The notes under the pieces are model-generated. The model saw only the letters and a list, made by a program, of their open reading frames with translations. It did not search any database and had not been told where the DNA came from. A DNA stretch of 60,971 nucleotides from an uncultured Ignavibacteriota bacterium. GTDB taxonomy: Bacteria > Bacteroidota > Ignavibacteria > UBA10030 > UBA8401. The translations under genes were made by a program, and so were the position numbers. Positions 7,409-15,948 of this stretch are shown piece by piece; within the stretch, counting starts at the first letter, position 1, and every line of letters begins with the position of its first letter. The DNA is taken from NCBI GenBank assembly GCA_903884005.1, contig CAISDA010000046.1:1-60971 (forward strand), read 5' to 3'.

Positions 7409-7766
7409 AAAATTCACCCTTCAATTATTGTGGTTCGGCCGCGCACGAGGCCCGGCGTATCTTTGTCTATAATAGAGTCAAATACAGTGCCAGACTATAT
7501 TGCAAAAACGCACCAAAATACCGGTAAAATTGCGAATGAATAAATGATCTATTCTAATAGTTAGGAAAGTGCCGGACAGTTTTCCCAAGTTTCGGAAACG
7601 ACGAAGACAGCACCGCCGCACTACATTCGGGTGACGTAGTGCGGCGGTTGAAACGATAATTTCCAGTATTTTCCATAATCATCGTACTGAGAGAGCTACC
7701 AGGCCGAAGGATATCATTCTCCAAAGGATCAGAGAGCCATCGTATTGCATGACAGCCTTTTCACGA
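7409..7766. other. Intergenic region between the OPT transporter and the oxidoreductase operon
   Basis: This 358-nt stretch has no convincing gene. Positions 7430-7560 are AT-rich and should hold the minus-strand promoter of the oxidoreductase operon, but I find no pair of -35 and -10 boxes at 16-18 nt spacing. Positions 7613-7647 hold a strong hairpin, described separately. The remainder, 7650-7766, shows nothing I can name. Confidence 0.5.
7613..7647 (-). terminator. Strong 12-bp hairpin downstream of the OPT transporter gene
   Basis: Perfect inverted repeat CCGCCGCACTAC (7613-7624) and GTAGTGCGGCGG (7636-7647) with an 11-nt loop, about 120 nt after the transporter stop. No T run follows on the minus strand, so it is not a textbook rho-independent terminator; it may protect the 3' end or block read-through into the oxidoreductase operon. 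Confidence 0.5.
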
Positions 7767-9764
7767 TCATTCCTCTTTGGCGCGCATCGAATCCCACAGC
7801 GCATAGCTGAAGAGGAGAATAAACATCACGAGCCCCGTGAGTTCGCCGTTCACGGATTCAGCCCACCCTTTGCTGTACCATCCCTCATACCCGAAGTGGA
7901 TCTGCTGGTCGAGGAATTTGAGGAATGCATTGAAGACGCCGAAGAGCGCGCCGCCCGCGATAAAGCCGGAGGCGATGAGCGTGCCGCGGGAGAACCGGGC
8001 GCTGTTCAGTTTTTCGTTCTTGGTGCGCGTTGTCACAAACCATGCGATGAACCCTCCGAACAACAGCGGCGTGTTCAATTCCTGCGGAATGTACATGCCG
8101 AGCGCGAATGCGAGCGGAGAAATATTGACCATCACGAGGATGAGCGAAATGACGGCGCCCACGATGTAGAGCACCCACGGAGCCGGCGCGCTGGACATGA
8201 GGGGCTTGATCACCGCGGCCATGGCATTTGCCTGGGGGGCGACCATTGCGCCTTCTCCTTTGAATCCGTACGCCTTATCGAGCACAATGATGACGCCTGA
8301 GACTGTCGCCGCAGATACGAGTATGCCGAGAAATTTCCACGTCTCCTGTTTCCTGGGCGTGGTGCCGATCCAGTATCCCACCTTAAGGTCGGTGATGAAG
8401 CCACCGGCCACAGACAATGCAGTGCAGACCACGCCGCCGATGATGAGCGCGCTCATCATGCCGCTGTTGCCGGACAAGCCGATATTGACAAGGATGAACG
8501 AGGAGAGAATGAGCGTCATGAGCGTCATGCCGGACACTGGATTCGTGCCGACGATCGCCGTGGCGTTCGCGGCAACAGTCGTGAAGAGGAATGAAATGAT
8601 GATGACGATGAGCACGCCGACCAGCGCGTGGAACATGTTGAACACGACGCCCGCATAAAAGAACACGAAGAGCAGTAGCGCCGTCAGAATGATCAACAGC
8701 ACGTTGAACAACATCTTGATGTCCGTCTGTGTGCGCACCGTGGCTGCACTGTTCGGATCCTTCTTCCCGAAAATTTCGCTCGCCGCCAGTTTGAAAGCCC
8801 CGGCGATGATGCCGGAGGAACGGATGATGCCGATGATGCCCGCCATCGCGATGCCGCCGATGCCGATCTGACGCACATAGCCGCGGAAAATTTCCTCGGC
8901 ACTCATGTCCGACAGCAGTTTCGTTGCGGCGCCAAGCGGCACCGTCAGGTGTGCTCCGATCTCATGGAAAAGCGGGATCATCACAAACCACGACAGGAAG
9001 GAGCCCGCCGCAATGATCGCCGAATATTTCAAGCCGACGATGTAGCCGAGGCCGAAGACCATCGCCGAGACGTTCACCTTGAACACCATCTTGAATTTTT
9101 CATCGAGCACCGTGCCGTAATAGAACATGCGCGACGTGATGACTTCGCTCCATGTGCCGAAGGCGCTGAAAATAAAATCGAACAGCCCGCCGATAAGGCC
9201 GCTGACGACAAGCACGACCGCCTGCGAGCCGCCCTTTTCACCCGCCACGAGTATTTCAGTCGTCGCCGTCGCTTCGGGGAACGGCAGGATGCCGTGCATG
9301 TCCTTGACGAAATATTTTCGGAACGGAACCAGGAACAGGATGCCTAAAAATCCGCCGAGCGCCGACGCCATGAACACCTGGAAGAAGCTTGCGGGCAGGT
9401 CCAGAATGTAGAGCGCGGGGATGGTGAAGATGGCGCCCGCCACGATCACGCCCGAGGTGGAGCCGATGGATTGGATGATGACATTTTGACCCAGCGAATT
9501 AGGGCGCTTGAAGAGCGTCGAGAGACCGACCGCCAGGATCGCAATGGGGATGGCGGCTTCAAAGACCTGTCCGATCTTCAAGCCCGAGTATGCCGCGGCC
9601 GCGGAAAACAAGACGGCCATGACCAGGCCCCACGCCACGGACCATACGGTCACTTCGGCCGGTGAGCCCTTCGGGTCCATGATCGGTACGTATGCCTCCC
9701 CCGCTTTGAGCTCTCTATAAGCATTTTCCGGAAGGCCGTTCGATGTTGATGTGTTGTTCTGCAT
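7767..9764 (-). CDS. OPT-family oligopeptide transporter
   Basis: The 665-residue product is a polytopic inner-membrane protein with about 14-16 hydrophobic segments, matching the oligopeptide transporter (OPT) family, which moves small peptides by proton coupling; some bacterial members instead move iron-siderophore complexes. Family marks include the N-terminal LKAGEAYVPIMDPKGSPAEVT region before the first helix, AAAAYSGLKIGQVFEAAIP, and the ELNTPLLFGGFIAWF and GTLIASGFIAGGALFGVF helices near the end. A ribosome site AAGGA lies 7 nt before the ATG. The gene follows pepT (peptidase T) on the same strand with one repeat element in the gap, so uptake of peptides and their cleavage in the cytoplasm are a plausible pair. 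Confidence 0.9.
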   Translation of the reverse strand: MQNNTSTSNGLPENAYRELKAGEAYVPIMDPKGSPAEVTVWSVAWGLVMAVLFSAAAAYSGLKIGQVFEAAIPIAILAVGLSTLFKRPNSLGQNVIIQSIGSTSGVIVAGAIFTIPALYILDLPASFFQVFMASALGGFLGILFLVPFRKYFVKDMHGILPFPEATATTEILVAGEKGGSQAVVLVVSGLIGGLFDFIFSAFGTWSEVITSRMFYYGTVLDEKFKMVFKVNVSAMVFGLGYIVGLKYSAIIAAGSFLSWFVMIPLFHEIGAHLTVPLGAATKLLSDMSAEEIFRGYVRQIGIGGIAMAGIIGIIRSSGIIAGAFKLAASEIFGKKDPNSAATVRTQTDIKMLFNVLLIILTALLLFVFFYAGVVFNMFHALVGVLIVIIISFLFTTVAANATAIVGTNPVSGMTLMTLILSSFILVNIGLSGNSGMMSALIIGGVVCTALSVAGGFITDLKVGYWIGTTPRKQETWKFLGILVSAATVSGVIIVLDKAYGFKGEGAMVAPQANAMAAVIKPLMSSAPAPWVLYIVGAVISLILVMVNISPLAFALGMYIPQELNTPLLFGGFIAWFVTTRTKNEKLNSARFSRGTLIASGFIAGGALFGVFNAFLKFLDQQIHFGYEGWYSKGWAESVNGELTGLVMFILLFSYALWDSMRAKEE

Positions 9765-9815
9765 GAAAAATCCTTATAAGATTTATGGCATTTACCCAGT
9801 GTGCACCAAAATCAT

Positions 9816-9936
9816 TGTCATTCTGAGCGTAAGCGAAGAATCTAAAAGGGTGATCGATACAGGCAGCATTGAATTCATGCTCCCCGTTACTGATGGTTTT
9901 TAGATTCTTCGGTCGCTCCGCTCCCTCAGAATGACA
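9816..9936 (+). repeat. 121-bp element with inverted-repeat ends, copy A
   Basis: The left end TGTCATTCTGAGCG..CGAAGAATCTA is matched in reverse by the right end TAGATTCTTCGG..CTCAGAATGACA, so the whole element can fold into one long hairpin. The central part (ATACAGGCAGCATTGAATTC and CTCCCCGTTAC) is shared with copy B at 12363-12486, which lies in the opposite orientation. There is no reading frame inside. Repeats beginning GTCATTCTGAGCG..GAAGAATC are known to me from many bacterial genomes. Confidence 0.85.
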
Positions 9937-10019
9937 GCGATTAATGGCTATGCTGAATTGTAACTACGATTTATGATAGACGTACTCGTGTTGGCTCATC
10001 GCACGTTTCAAAAACAGGT

Positions 10020-11273
10020 TCACCTGCTTTTTTCGACCCAGATCTGCGCAAGGTGCACGACCGTCTCAACGGATTTCAGCATGCCGTCCAGGGACACCCA
10101 TTCGTTCTTGCTGTGATAATTTTGTCCGCCGGTGAAGATGTTCGGTGTCGGCAGTCCCATAGCCGTCAAACGCGACCCGTCGGTGCCCCCGCGTATCGGG
10201 AACCACTTCGGCTCCAGTCCCGCGCGCTTGGTGGCTTCCCAGAGGCAATCCGTGACGCGCGCATCTTTTTCCAATCCGGAGCGCATGTTGCGGTACGATT
10301 CGGCAATAACCAGCTCGAACTTCGCCTTGGGATACAGAGGCTGCACTTCGGCAATGATCGCTTCCAGCATCTTCTTCTGTTCGACCAGTCCCTCGTCCTT
10401 AAAGTCACGCAGAAGGAACTTGAGCGTTGTTTTGGCTTCTTCGCCTTCGATCGTGTGAGGATGAATGTACGGCTCATACCCTTCGGTCGTTTCTGGCGCC
10501 ATGTCTTTCGGCAGGCGCACAATGATCTCGGCCATGGCGCGCAGTGAATTGACCATGATGTTTTTTGCGGAGCCGGGATGGATGTTGCGGCCGTGCACGA
10601 TAATGGTGGCGCTGTCCGCGCTGAATGTTTCCTTGTTCAGTTCGCCCGGCGTATCGCCGTCCACCGTGTATGCGAACTGCGCGCCGAATTGCTTCACATC
10701 GAAAAACTTCGTGCCCGCTCCGACCTCTTCGTCGGGAGTGAAACCGATCTTGATGTCACCGTGCGTGAGGGACGGATCGTTCAGGAACGTCTGCACGGCG
10801 GTCATAATGATCGCAATGCCCGCCTTGTCGTCGGCGCCGAGCAGCGTCGTGCCGTCCGTTGTGATGATCGCCCTGCCGATGTTATGTTTCAATTCCGGAT
10901 TTTCGGCAACCGTCAGCACGATGCCGCGATCGGCGGGGAGCACAATGTCGCCGCCGGCGTAATTCTCGATGATCTGCGGCTTCACGTTCGCGCCGCTTGC
11001 CGACGGGGATGTGTCCACGTGCGCAATGAAACCCACGACGGGTGTTTTGCCATGCGCCGCATCGGAGGCCGGAATATTCGCAGGCACCGTTGCGGTCACA
11101 TAGCCGTATTGATCGATGGCTGCATCGGCCACGCCGAGCTCATGCAATTCCTTCAATAACAGATTTAAAAGATCCAGCTGCTTGGACGTGCTGGGATACG
11201 ACAGGGAATTTTCGTCCGACTGCGTATCAATTTTAACGTATCGCAGGAATCGATCGAGAACTGTTTCATTCAT
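10020..11273 (-). CDS. pepT: Peptidase T (tripeptide aminopeptidase)
   Basis: The 417-residue cytoplasmic enzyme removes the N-terminal residue from tripeptides using two zinc ions (M20B family). Zinc and catalytic marks are visible: GFIAHVDTSPS with His85 and Asp87, LLGADDKAG with Asp148, TPDEEVGAG with the Glu182-Glu183 pair, VDGDTPGELN, and the late RGGTDGSRLTAMGLPTPNIF motif. Its length matches the family (about 410). ATG 11273 is chosen because AGGAG lies 7 nt upstream; an in-frame codon at 11294 has no ribosome site. It is followed downstream by the OPT transporter gene. Confidence 0.96.
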   Translation of the reverse strand: MNETVLDRFLRYVKIDTQSDENSLSYPSTSKQLDLLNLLLKELHELGVADAAIDQYGYVTATVPANIPASDAAHGKTPVVGFIAHVDTSPSASGANVKPQIIENYAGGDIVLPADRGIVLTVAENPELKHNIGRAIITTDGTTLLGADDKAGIAIIMTAVQTFLNDPSLTHGDIKIGFTPDEEVGAGTKFFDVKQFGAQFAYTVDGDTPGELNKETFSADSATIIVHGRNIHPGSAKNIMVNSLRAMAEIIVRLPKDMAPETTEGYEPYIHPHTIEGEEAKTTLKFLLRDFKDEGLVEQKKMLEAIIAEVQPLYPKAKFELVIAESYRNMRSGLEKDARVTDCLWEATKRAGLEPKWFPIRGGTDGSRLTAMGLPTPNIFTGGQNYHSKNEWVSLDGMLKSVETVVHLAQIWVEKSR

Positions 11274-11305
11274 TGCGGGGCTCCTATAACACACGGTGGA
11301 TAGTG

Positions 11306-11334
11306 ATCGTAAATGCTTCTCAGAAAATAGGCAA
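11306..11334 (-). promoter_or_regulatory. pepT: Candidate sigma70-type promoter for pepT
   Basis: On the minus strand TTGCCT (11329-11334) and TACGAT (11306-11311) are 17 nt apart, placing a start near 11299 and a leader of about 25 nt before pepT. Box matches are partial. Confidence 0.4.
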
Positions 11335-11362
11335 TATTTCGCATTTTATGAAGCATTATTTT

Positions 11363-12133
11363 TCAGATATCAACTTCCACAACGATCGGACAGTGGTCCG
11401 AATGCACGACATCGGGCAGTATCGACGCGTGTTGAAGGCGATGCTCGAGGCCGGCAGTGATCATGTGATAGTCGATGCGCCAACCGATATTGCGGGCGCG
11501 GGCATTCGCCCTGTACGTCCACCAGGAATAGTGGTCCGGCTCTTTCGTCACATGACGGAATGAATCGATGAAGCCGCTCTCGAGGAACATGCCAAGCCAT
11601 GCGCGCTCTTCGGGAAGGAATCCGGAATTCTTTTCGTTGCTCTTTGCATTGCGTATGTCGAGCTCCGTATGAGCGATGTTCCAGTCGCCAGAAATGATGA
11701 GGTTGGGGCGCGACTTTCGAAGTTCGGCGACATAGGTGTGAAGATACGCCATAAACTCGTACTTGAAATTCTGCCGTTCATCGCCCGACGTGCCGGAGGG
11801 CAGATAGAGGCTGATCACGGAGACATCGCCGAAATCGGCGCGCAGGAACCGGCCTTCGTCATCGTACGCAGGGTTGCCGCAGCCGATCACCACGTTGTCC
11901 GGCTTCCGCTTCGACAGGATCGCAACGCCGCTGTATCCCCGCTTCCGCGCGGGATGCCACGAGTGGTGAGCATACCCGGCATCGTCGAACAATTTCAGAT
12001 TGATCTGGCCGGGTTCGGCCTTAATTTCCTGGAGACAGACAATATCCGGCGACTCGTGTATGAGCCATTCCACAAGGCCTTTTGACATTGCCGAGCGGAT
12101 ACCGTTGACGTTATACGAAATGATTTTTGCCAT
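11363..12133 (-). CDS. xth: Exodeoxyribonuclease III
   Basis: The 256-residue product is an exonuclease III/AP endonuclease of the EEP fold, acting in base-excision repair by cutting DNA at abasic sites and degrading 3' ends. Visible catalytic marks are ISYNVNGIR (Asn8), CLQEIKAE (Glu36, metal ligand), ISGDWNIAH (catalytic Asp and Asn) and HSDHCPI (Asp-His) near the C-terminus. Length fits the family. ATG 12133 is chosen over upstream in-frame codons because MAKIISYNVNG is the normal family start; the extra 30 residues upstream do not look conserved. It lies 89 nt upstream of pepT, on the same strand. Confidence 0.95.
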   Translation of the reverse strand: MAKIISYNVNGIRSAMSKGLVEWLIHESPDIVCLQEIKAEPGQINLKLFDDAGYAHHSWHPARKRGYSGVAILSKRKPDNVVIGCGNPAYDDEGRFLRADFGDVSVISLYLPSGTSGDERQNFKYEFMAYLHTYVAELRKSRPNLIISGDWNIAHTELDIRNAKSNEKNSGFLPEERAWLGMFLESGFIDSFRHVTKEPDHYSWWTYRANARARNIGWRIDYHMITAGLEHRLQHASILPDVVHSDHCPIVVEVDI

Positions 12134-12576
12134 GCGAGATGTCGCTTTCGAAAAATGGTGAAGCCCGCGCGCGGAATTCTTTGTGTGCACCGTGATGGAA
12201 CAACCGGGTCCGGAATGAAGCATAAAAAAATACTAAACTCCCATTCCAATTGCCACTGCACCCAAGGAGAAAGAATGCGGGGCCGGTGCCGGCACGCATC
12301 AGCATCATTGATGCGGCAATGAATCTTTCGTATCTTATCGGTGATCACTCAGCGTCATCTATAGTCCCTGTCTGAGGGAGCGCAGCGGCCGAAGAATCTA
12401 AAAAACGTCAGCAACGGGGAGCATGAATTCCATGCTGCCTGTATCGACCACTCTGTTAGATCCTTCGCTTCGCTCAGGATGGGACAATGATAATAGCGCA
12501 CACTGAGCAGTTACTCTTCACTATTACATCCCCAATTGAGTAAAAGAAACTACACTACATTTCCGGAGCAGCACAC
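12134..12576. other. Divergent intergenic region between xth and the pectate lyase gene
   Basis: This 443-nt gap separates the minus-strand xth from the plus-strand pectate lyase. It holds repeat copy B at 12363-12486 and should contain promoters for both directions. I see no clear -35/-10 pair for either. CGGAG at 12567-12569 region lies 8 nt before the lyase ATG. Confidence 0.5.
12363..12486 (-). repeat. About 121-bp element with inverted-repeat ends, copy B
   Basis: Same element as 9816-9936 but inverted. It keeps the arms CTGAGGGAGCGCAGCGGCCG..AAGAATCTAAAAA and TTAGATCCTTCGCTTCGCTCAGGAT and the core AACGGGGAGCATGAATTC and ATGCTGCCTGTATCGA. The outermost TGTCATT and AATGACA ends are partly altered, suggesting an older copy. 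Confidence 0.85.
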
Positions 12577-13767
12577 ATGATCTCTCATCAACCGAAATTT
12601 CGCATAGTATGCATCGCCTTGCTTCTGTGCATAGTGGCCGCCCCTTCCGCACTCTTGGCCCAACCGAACGCAGCGGGCGAACCGAACACGATCATCGACA
12701 CATCGGGCCTCATGGATTGTGCGCATCACTGGTGGGACATCTCCGACGAAGACCACATCATCACGCCGCTTCCCGGCCAACAAAAATATCCGGCAACGGC
12801 AATAACGGGCATTGCCGACAACATGCTTCTGTATCAGAAAACAAACGGCGGCTGGCCGAAGAATTACGACATGCAGGCGATCCTGACGAAAGAGCAGAAG
12901 GCCCTTCTCACAACAGTTGAAGGCGCCACGAACACAACGTTCGACAACGGCGCGACGCATTCGCACATTGAGTATCTGGCCGAAGCCTACACGCGCACAC
13001 ACGACGCGCGGTACAGGGATGCGGTTGTGCGCGGCATCGATTTTCTCCTGTCGGCACAATACGCAAACGGAGGCTGGCCTCAATTCTATCCGGAGAAGAA
13101 GGGATACGCGAAGTATATCACATTCAACGACGGGGCGATGATAGGCGTGATGCAGGTGCTTCACGCCATTGTCCGCGGCGACGCCGCGTATGCGTATGTG
13201 GATTCGGTCCGGCGTGTGAACGTGCGGAGGGCGTTTACCAAAGGCCTCGACTGCATTCTGCGCTGCCAGATCAAAGAACAAGGAACGCTCACGATCTGGT
13301 GCCAGCAGCACGATGACGTGACGCTCCTTCCGCAGAGTGCAAGAACGTTCGAACCGGCAAGTATCTGCAATCAGGAGAGCGCGGACATTGTCGAATTTCT
13401 CATGAGCATCGACCATCCCTCGGCAAAGGTCATACGCTCCGTTGAGGCGGCCGTGAAGTGGTTTAAGGCTATTCAGATCCAACGGATCCGGGTCAAAACG
13501 ATCTCCGCGCCGACGGCGAAGTATCAGTACCACACGACAACCACGGACAAGATCGTCGTTGCAGATTCGACAGCGCCGCCGATCTGGCCGCGGTTTACGG
13601 AACTAGGAACACACAGACCGTTGTTTTCGAATAGGAACTGGAAAATAGTATACTCGCTTGCCGAGGTGGACAGGGAACGGCGGACGGGATACGGCTGGTA
13701 CACCTATGCCCCTGAAACCGTAATGAAACGCTATCCCGAATGGGAAAAGGCCCACGTGCCGGCATAA
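12577..13767 (+). CDS. Secreted pectate lyase, polysaccharide lyase family 10 type
   Basis: The 396-residue product has a signal peptide (hydrophobic IVCIALLLCIVAAPSALLA, cleavage before QPN) and a single catalytic domain of the PL10 pectate lyase type, an all-alpha fold. Marks include NMLLYQKTNGGWPKNYDM, TNTTFDNGATHSHIEYLA, SAQYANGGWPQFYP and ITFNDGAMIGVM. The enzyme cleaves polygalacturonate by beta elimination outside the cytoplasm or at the surface. It is one of only two genes on the plus strand. A CGGAG ribosome site precedes the ATG at 12577. The stop codon is embedded in the hairpin that ends the transcript. No carbohydrate-binding or sorting domain is present at the C-terminus. Confidence 0.88.
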   Translation: MISHQPKFRIVCIALLLCIVAAPSALLAQPNAAGEPNTIIDTSGLMDCAHHWWDISDEDHIITPLPGQQKYPATAITGIADNMLLYQKTNGGWPKNYDMQAILTKEQKALLTTVEGATNTTFDNGATHSHIEYLAEAYTRTHDARYRDAVVRGIDFLLSAQYANGGWPQFYPEKKGYAKYITFNDGAMIGVMQVLHAIVRGDAAYAYVDSVRRVNVRRAFTKGLDCILRCQIKEQGTLTIWCQQHDDVTLLPQSARTFEPASICNQESADIVEFLMSIDHPSAKVIRSVEAAVKWFKAIQIQRIRVKTISAPTAKYQYHTTTTDKIVVADSTAPPIWPRFTELGTHRPLFSNRNWKIVYSLAEVDRERRTGYGWYTYAPETVMKRYPEWEKAHVPA

Positions 13768-13812
13768 GGACGAGATACCGTCTCGCCCTTATGCCGGATT
13801 TGTTTTTTTCCC
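13759..13812 (+). terminator. Terminator of the pectate lyase gene, built on the dispersed palindrome
   Basis: CCGGCATAAGG (13759-13769) pairs with CCTTATGCCGG (13787-13797), enclosing CGAGA/TCTCG, and is followed by TTTGTTTTTTT. The inner part is a copy of the GGGCGAGAT palindrome family. The TAA stop of the lyase gene (13765-13767) lies in the left arm. Confidence 0.75.
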
Positions 13813-13813
13813 C

Positions 13814-13842
13814 TTGACTATAGACACGACTATTCATACAAT
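13814..13842 (+). promoter_or_regulatory. Sigma70-type promoter of the C39-like peptidase gene
   Basis: TTGACT (13814-13819), 17-nt spacer, TACAAT (13837-13842). The predicted start near 13849 gives a leader of only 8 nt to the first ATG (13857) or 20 nt to the second (13869), so the second ATG may be the true start. Confidence 0.65.
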
Positions 13843-13856
13843 AAATCAAACGGGGG

Positions 13857-14654
13857 ATGAATACTTCTATGCAAGAGATCATCGGCTTTGAGAGACAAAT
13901 ATCCGGAGACGGAGCCTGTGGAAAATATGCATTGAGACATGCGCTCTTGCTGCTGGGCATTCCGGTGAGTCAGCGCGAAGCGAACGCCGCCACGCAGGTC
14001 CCGCCATGGAAGGCCATACGGCAGGGCACGAATGAGGCTGAAATAAAAAGAGGATTGCGCGAATTCGGGTGCACCGGACTCGAATACACGGGGAAGAGCA
14101 GCCGGAGCTACACGGCGCATATCAACCGCTGCCTGAGGAAGGGCCTGCCTGTGATCATCACAGCGGAAAATGACGACCATTGGGCGGTCATTGCCGGGAA
14201 AAAATCACGGACGGAATATTATTGGATAGACTCTGCAGACCCGGATGTCATTGGCGCCTGGCATTGGCATGACCTTCAGGAGTGGATCGATAACGACGTG
14301 TATTACGGCATCGGCGTGCAGCCCAAAAACAAGGAGCAGCTCGATCACTCGCTTGTGCCGCATTTTTCGGAGATCGCGCAGCTCATGAAGGATGAAACAC
14401 TACGCCAGTATTGGGGATATTATCTGGACGATCTCTACGGAGGCGCACTCAACGGGGAAACGCCGCAGGAATTTTTCGATCTGTACAGAAAAAATATCGT
14501 CGATACCATCTGCATTCAATATCCCGCTGCGGACAAAGAGACCATCACTTGGGAATTGAAGAATTATGAGACGGTGGCCGTTGCACACAACCTGGTGCCG
14601 TCACTGATCGAACTGACCGCCGCACTCACACTCATCGCTGTCGGGATAGAATAA
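13857..14654 (+). CDS. C39-like cysteine peptidase domain protein
   Basis: The 265-residue product has no signal peptide. Its first 150 residues look like a papain/C39-type peptidase: GDGACGKYALRHALLLLGI with the likely nucleophile Cys21, NDDHWAVIAG with His108 and YWIDSADPD with Asp125, in the right order for a Cys-His-Asp triad. C39 domains normally cut Gly-Gly leaders and are fused to ABC exporters; here there is no transporter segment and no exporter or bacteriocin gene nearby. The C-terminal 110 residues (DETLRQYWGYYLDDLYG onward) are unfamiliar. ATG 13857 has little room after the predicted promoter; ATG 13869 (MQEIIG), with GGGGG upstream, is a good alternative. A role in peptide processing is inference only. 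Confidence 0.7.
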   Translation: MNTSMQEIIGFERQISGDGACGKYALRHALLLLGIPVSQREANAATQVPPWKAIRQGTNEAEIKRGLREFGCTGLEYTGKSSRSYTAHINRCLRKGLPVIITAENDDHWAVIAGKKSRTEYYWIDSADPDVIGAWHWHDLQEWIDNDVYYGIGVQPKNKEQLDHSLVPHFSEIAQLMKDETLRQYWGYYLDDLYGGALNGETPQEFFDLYRKNIVDTICIQYPAADKETITWELKNYETVAVAHNLVPSLIELTAALTLIAVGIE

Positions 14655-14725
14655 CGATACCAATTTTTCCCTCCGGGCACACGGACATCGGCATCATGTG
14701 AGGAATGTGTCAATCGGTGACTGTT

Positions 14726-15691
14726 CTATTCCGTGCGTTTGCAGACGAGAATTTTTTTGGGAGTGAGCACATACCACGACGCATCTGTTCGCACGGCGTC
14801 GCGCAGCGAGTCCACCGCTTCACCGAGTATCATCCCCGCCGCGATCCGCATACTCTCCTGCGGCACTCCATTTCCAGTGTTCACAATTACAATCGACGAC
14901 GGGTTGACCGCGATCAGATCGCCGCCGCCGGACGACAGCGTATGAATCGCTTCGCCGGCAGGCATGGCCTGCGTTGACAGATAATTTCCGAACTGGTCGA
15001 AATACACGATCACTGTTCCGTCCGCCACTGCCACCCGTCCGTCATCGGTGAGACACAGATCCGTCGGCCCTTTCAGGCGTCCCTCGCCCGAAGCATAGGT
15101 TCCGAATTCCCGCTCGGCGCGGAAGCGCGAGGTAAATTTCACGACACGCGTACCATCGGCGTCGAGCACGAACAATTCACCCTGCATCGACTGTGCCGAC
15201 GCTATGGGACGGAACGAACCCTCAAGCGATTGCCCGTCGGTTGTCCGCACGTTGTCGATGGTCTGCACATAATGAAGTTCCCTGTCGAACTGTTGGACTC
15301 TTTTATTCTTTCCATCGGCCACGAATATGGCCAGAGGAAACGATGCGCAGACGTCGGCCGGAGCATCGAATTCCGTCGGCCCCCACCCTGTCCCCTGCAC
15401 ACGCGACAGCTCCGAGCCGTCGTGGCTCAGGCGTATGCAGGCGTTGACGCCCGCATCGAGAACGAACAGTTCTCCGGCAGCATTCACCGATAGGCTCACA
15501 GCCGACGTAAAGCTGCCGATGGTATAGTCAACGGTGAGAGATTGGGCACAGGCGGCGCCGGGAAAGAGAACGACTGAAAGCAGTGCGAATAAAAAACAGA
15601 GAACAGCGATTCGGGAGTACTGGAGGGGGGAAGGGAATGTATGCATGTGCATTGAGCGTACAACCGCGGAACCGTTCACTATATTTTTCAT
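14726..15691 (-). CDS. Exported NHL-type beta-propeller protein
   Basis: The 321-residue product has a signal sequence (RIAVLCFLFALLSVVLF, cleavage near ACAQS) and then about six repeats of the NHL/6-bladed propeller kind, for example VSLSVNAAGELFVLDAGVN, ADVCASFPLAIFVADGKNKRVQQFD, LCLTDDGRVAVADG and GGDLIAVNPSSIVIVN. Such proteins usually bind partners or ligands at the cell surface; no catalytic residues can be pointed to. ATG 15691 (ATGAAAAAT) is chosen, which gives a long positively charged start before the signal core; ATG 15652 is an alternative. It converges with the C39-like gene. A tandem pair of hairpins lies in its upstream region. Confidence 0.7.
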   Translation of the reverse strand: MKNIVNGSAVVRSMHMHTFPSPLQYSRIAVLCFLFALLSVVLFPGAACAQSLTVDYTIGSFTSAVSLSVNAAGELFVLDAGVNACIRLSHDGSELSRVQGTGWGPTEFDAPADVCASFPLAIFVADGKNKRVQQFDRELHYVQTIDNVRTTDGQSLEGSFRPIASAQSMQGELFVLDADGTRVVKFTSRFRAEREFGTYASGEGRLKGPTDLCLTDDGRVAVADGTVIVYFDQFGNYLSTQAMPAGEAIHTLSSGGGDLIAVNPSSIVIVNTGNGVPQESMRIAAGMILGEAVDSLRDAVRTDASWYVLTPKKILVCKRTE

Positions 15692-15737
15692 AGGGATGAA
15701 ATTCTGTTCAGCACATTTATTAATAGCAAGGCTCAAA

Positions 15738-15774
15738 GGCCCCTTCGGGGCCGGGGCGAGATGACATCTCGCCC
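15738..15774. repeat. Tandem hairpins: GGCCCC/GGGGCC followed by a GGGCGAGAT palindrome
   Basis: GGCCCC-TTC-GGGGCC (15738-15752) is followed directly by GGGCGAGAT-GAC-ATCTCGCCC (15754-15774) and then TACAATGCTGC, the same tail as the copy at 5132-5152. They lie 47-83 nt before the NHL gene. Confidence 0.8.
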
Positions 15775-15888
15775 TACAATGCTGCGTCTGCGAAACTCGT
15801 ATTTTCATGCGAGGTGGCAAACCCCACATCCATGAACGCTACTGTGTTCGTTGCACAAACCTTTCGGCGATACAATGCATTTAAAATA

Positions 15889-15919
15889 CAGAAGGGTTGA
15901 GTAAAACTCAACCCTTCTG
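15889..15919 (-). terminator. Terminator of the TonB receptor/PorV-like operon
   Basis: Perfect 13-bp stem CAGAAGGGTTGAG (15889-15901) and CTCAACCCTTCTG (15907-15919) with a TAAAA loop. On the minus strand it is followed by TATTTTAAA, 29 nt after the PorV-like stop codon. Confidence 0.85.
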
Positions 15920-15948
15920 CAGTTATTGGAGAACCTGTATGACGCGTC

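Noticed and set aside
7430-7560. A promoter for the oxidoreductase operon (TTGACT near 7476 and TATTAT/TATAGA-like boxes)
   Set aside because: No pair of boxes has 16-18 nt spacing, so the promoter could not be placed.
9816-12486. A composite transposon made by the two inverted elements
   Set aside because: There is no transposase between them, and the genes inside (pepT, xth) are ordinary chromosomal genes; two independent insertions are simpler.
12550-13533. A 327-codon minus-strand open frame opposite the pectate lyase
   Set aside because: The plus-strand frame has signal peptide, family motifs, ribosome site and terminator; the minus frame has none.
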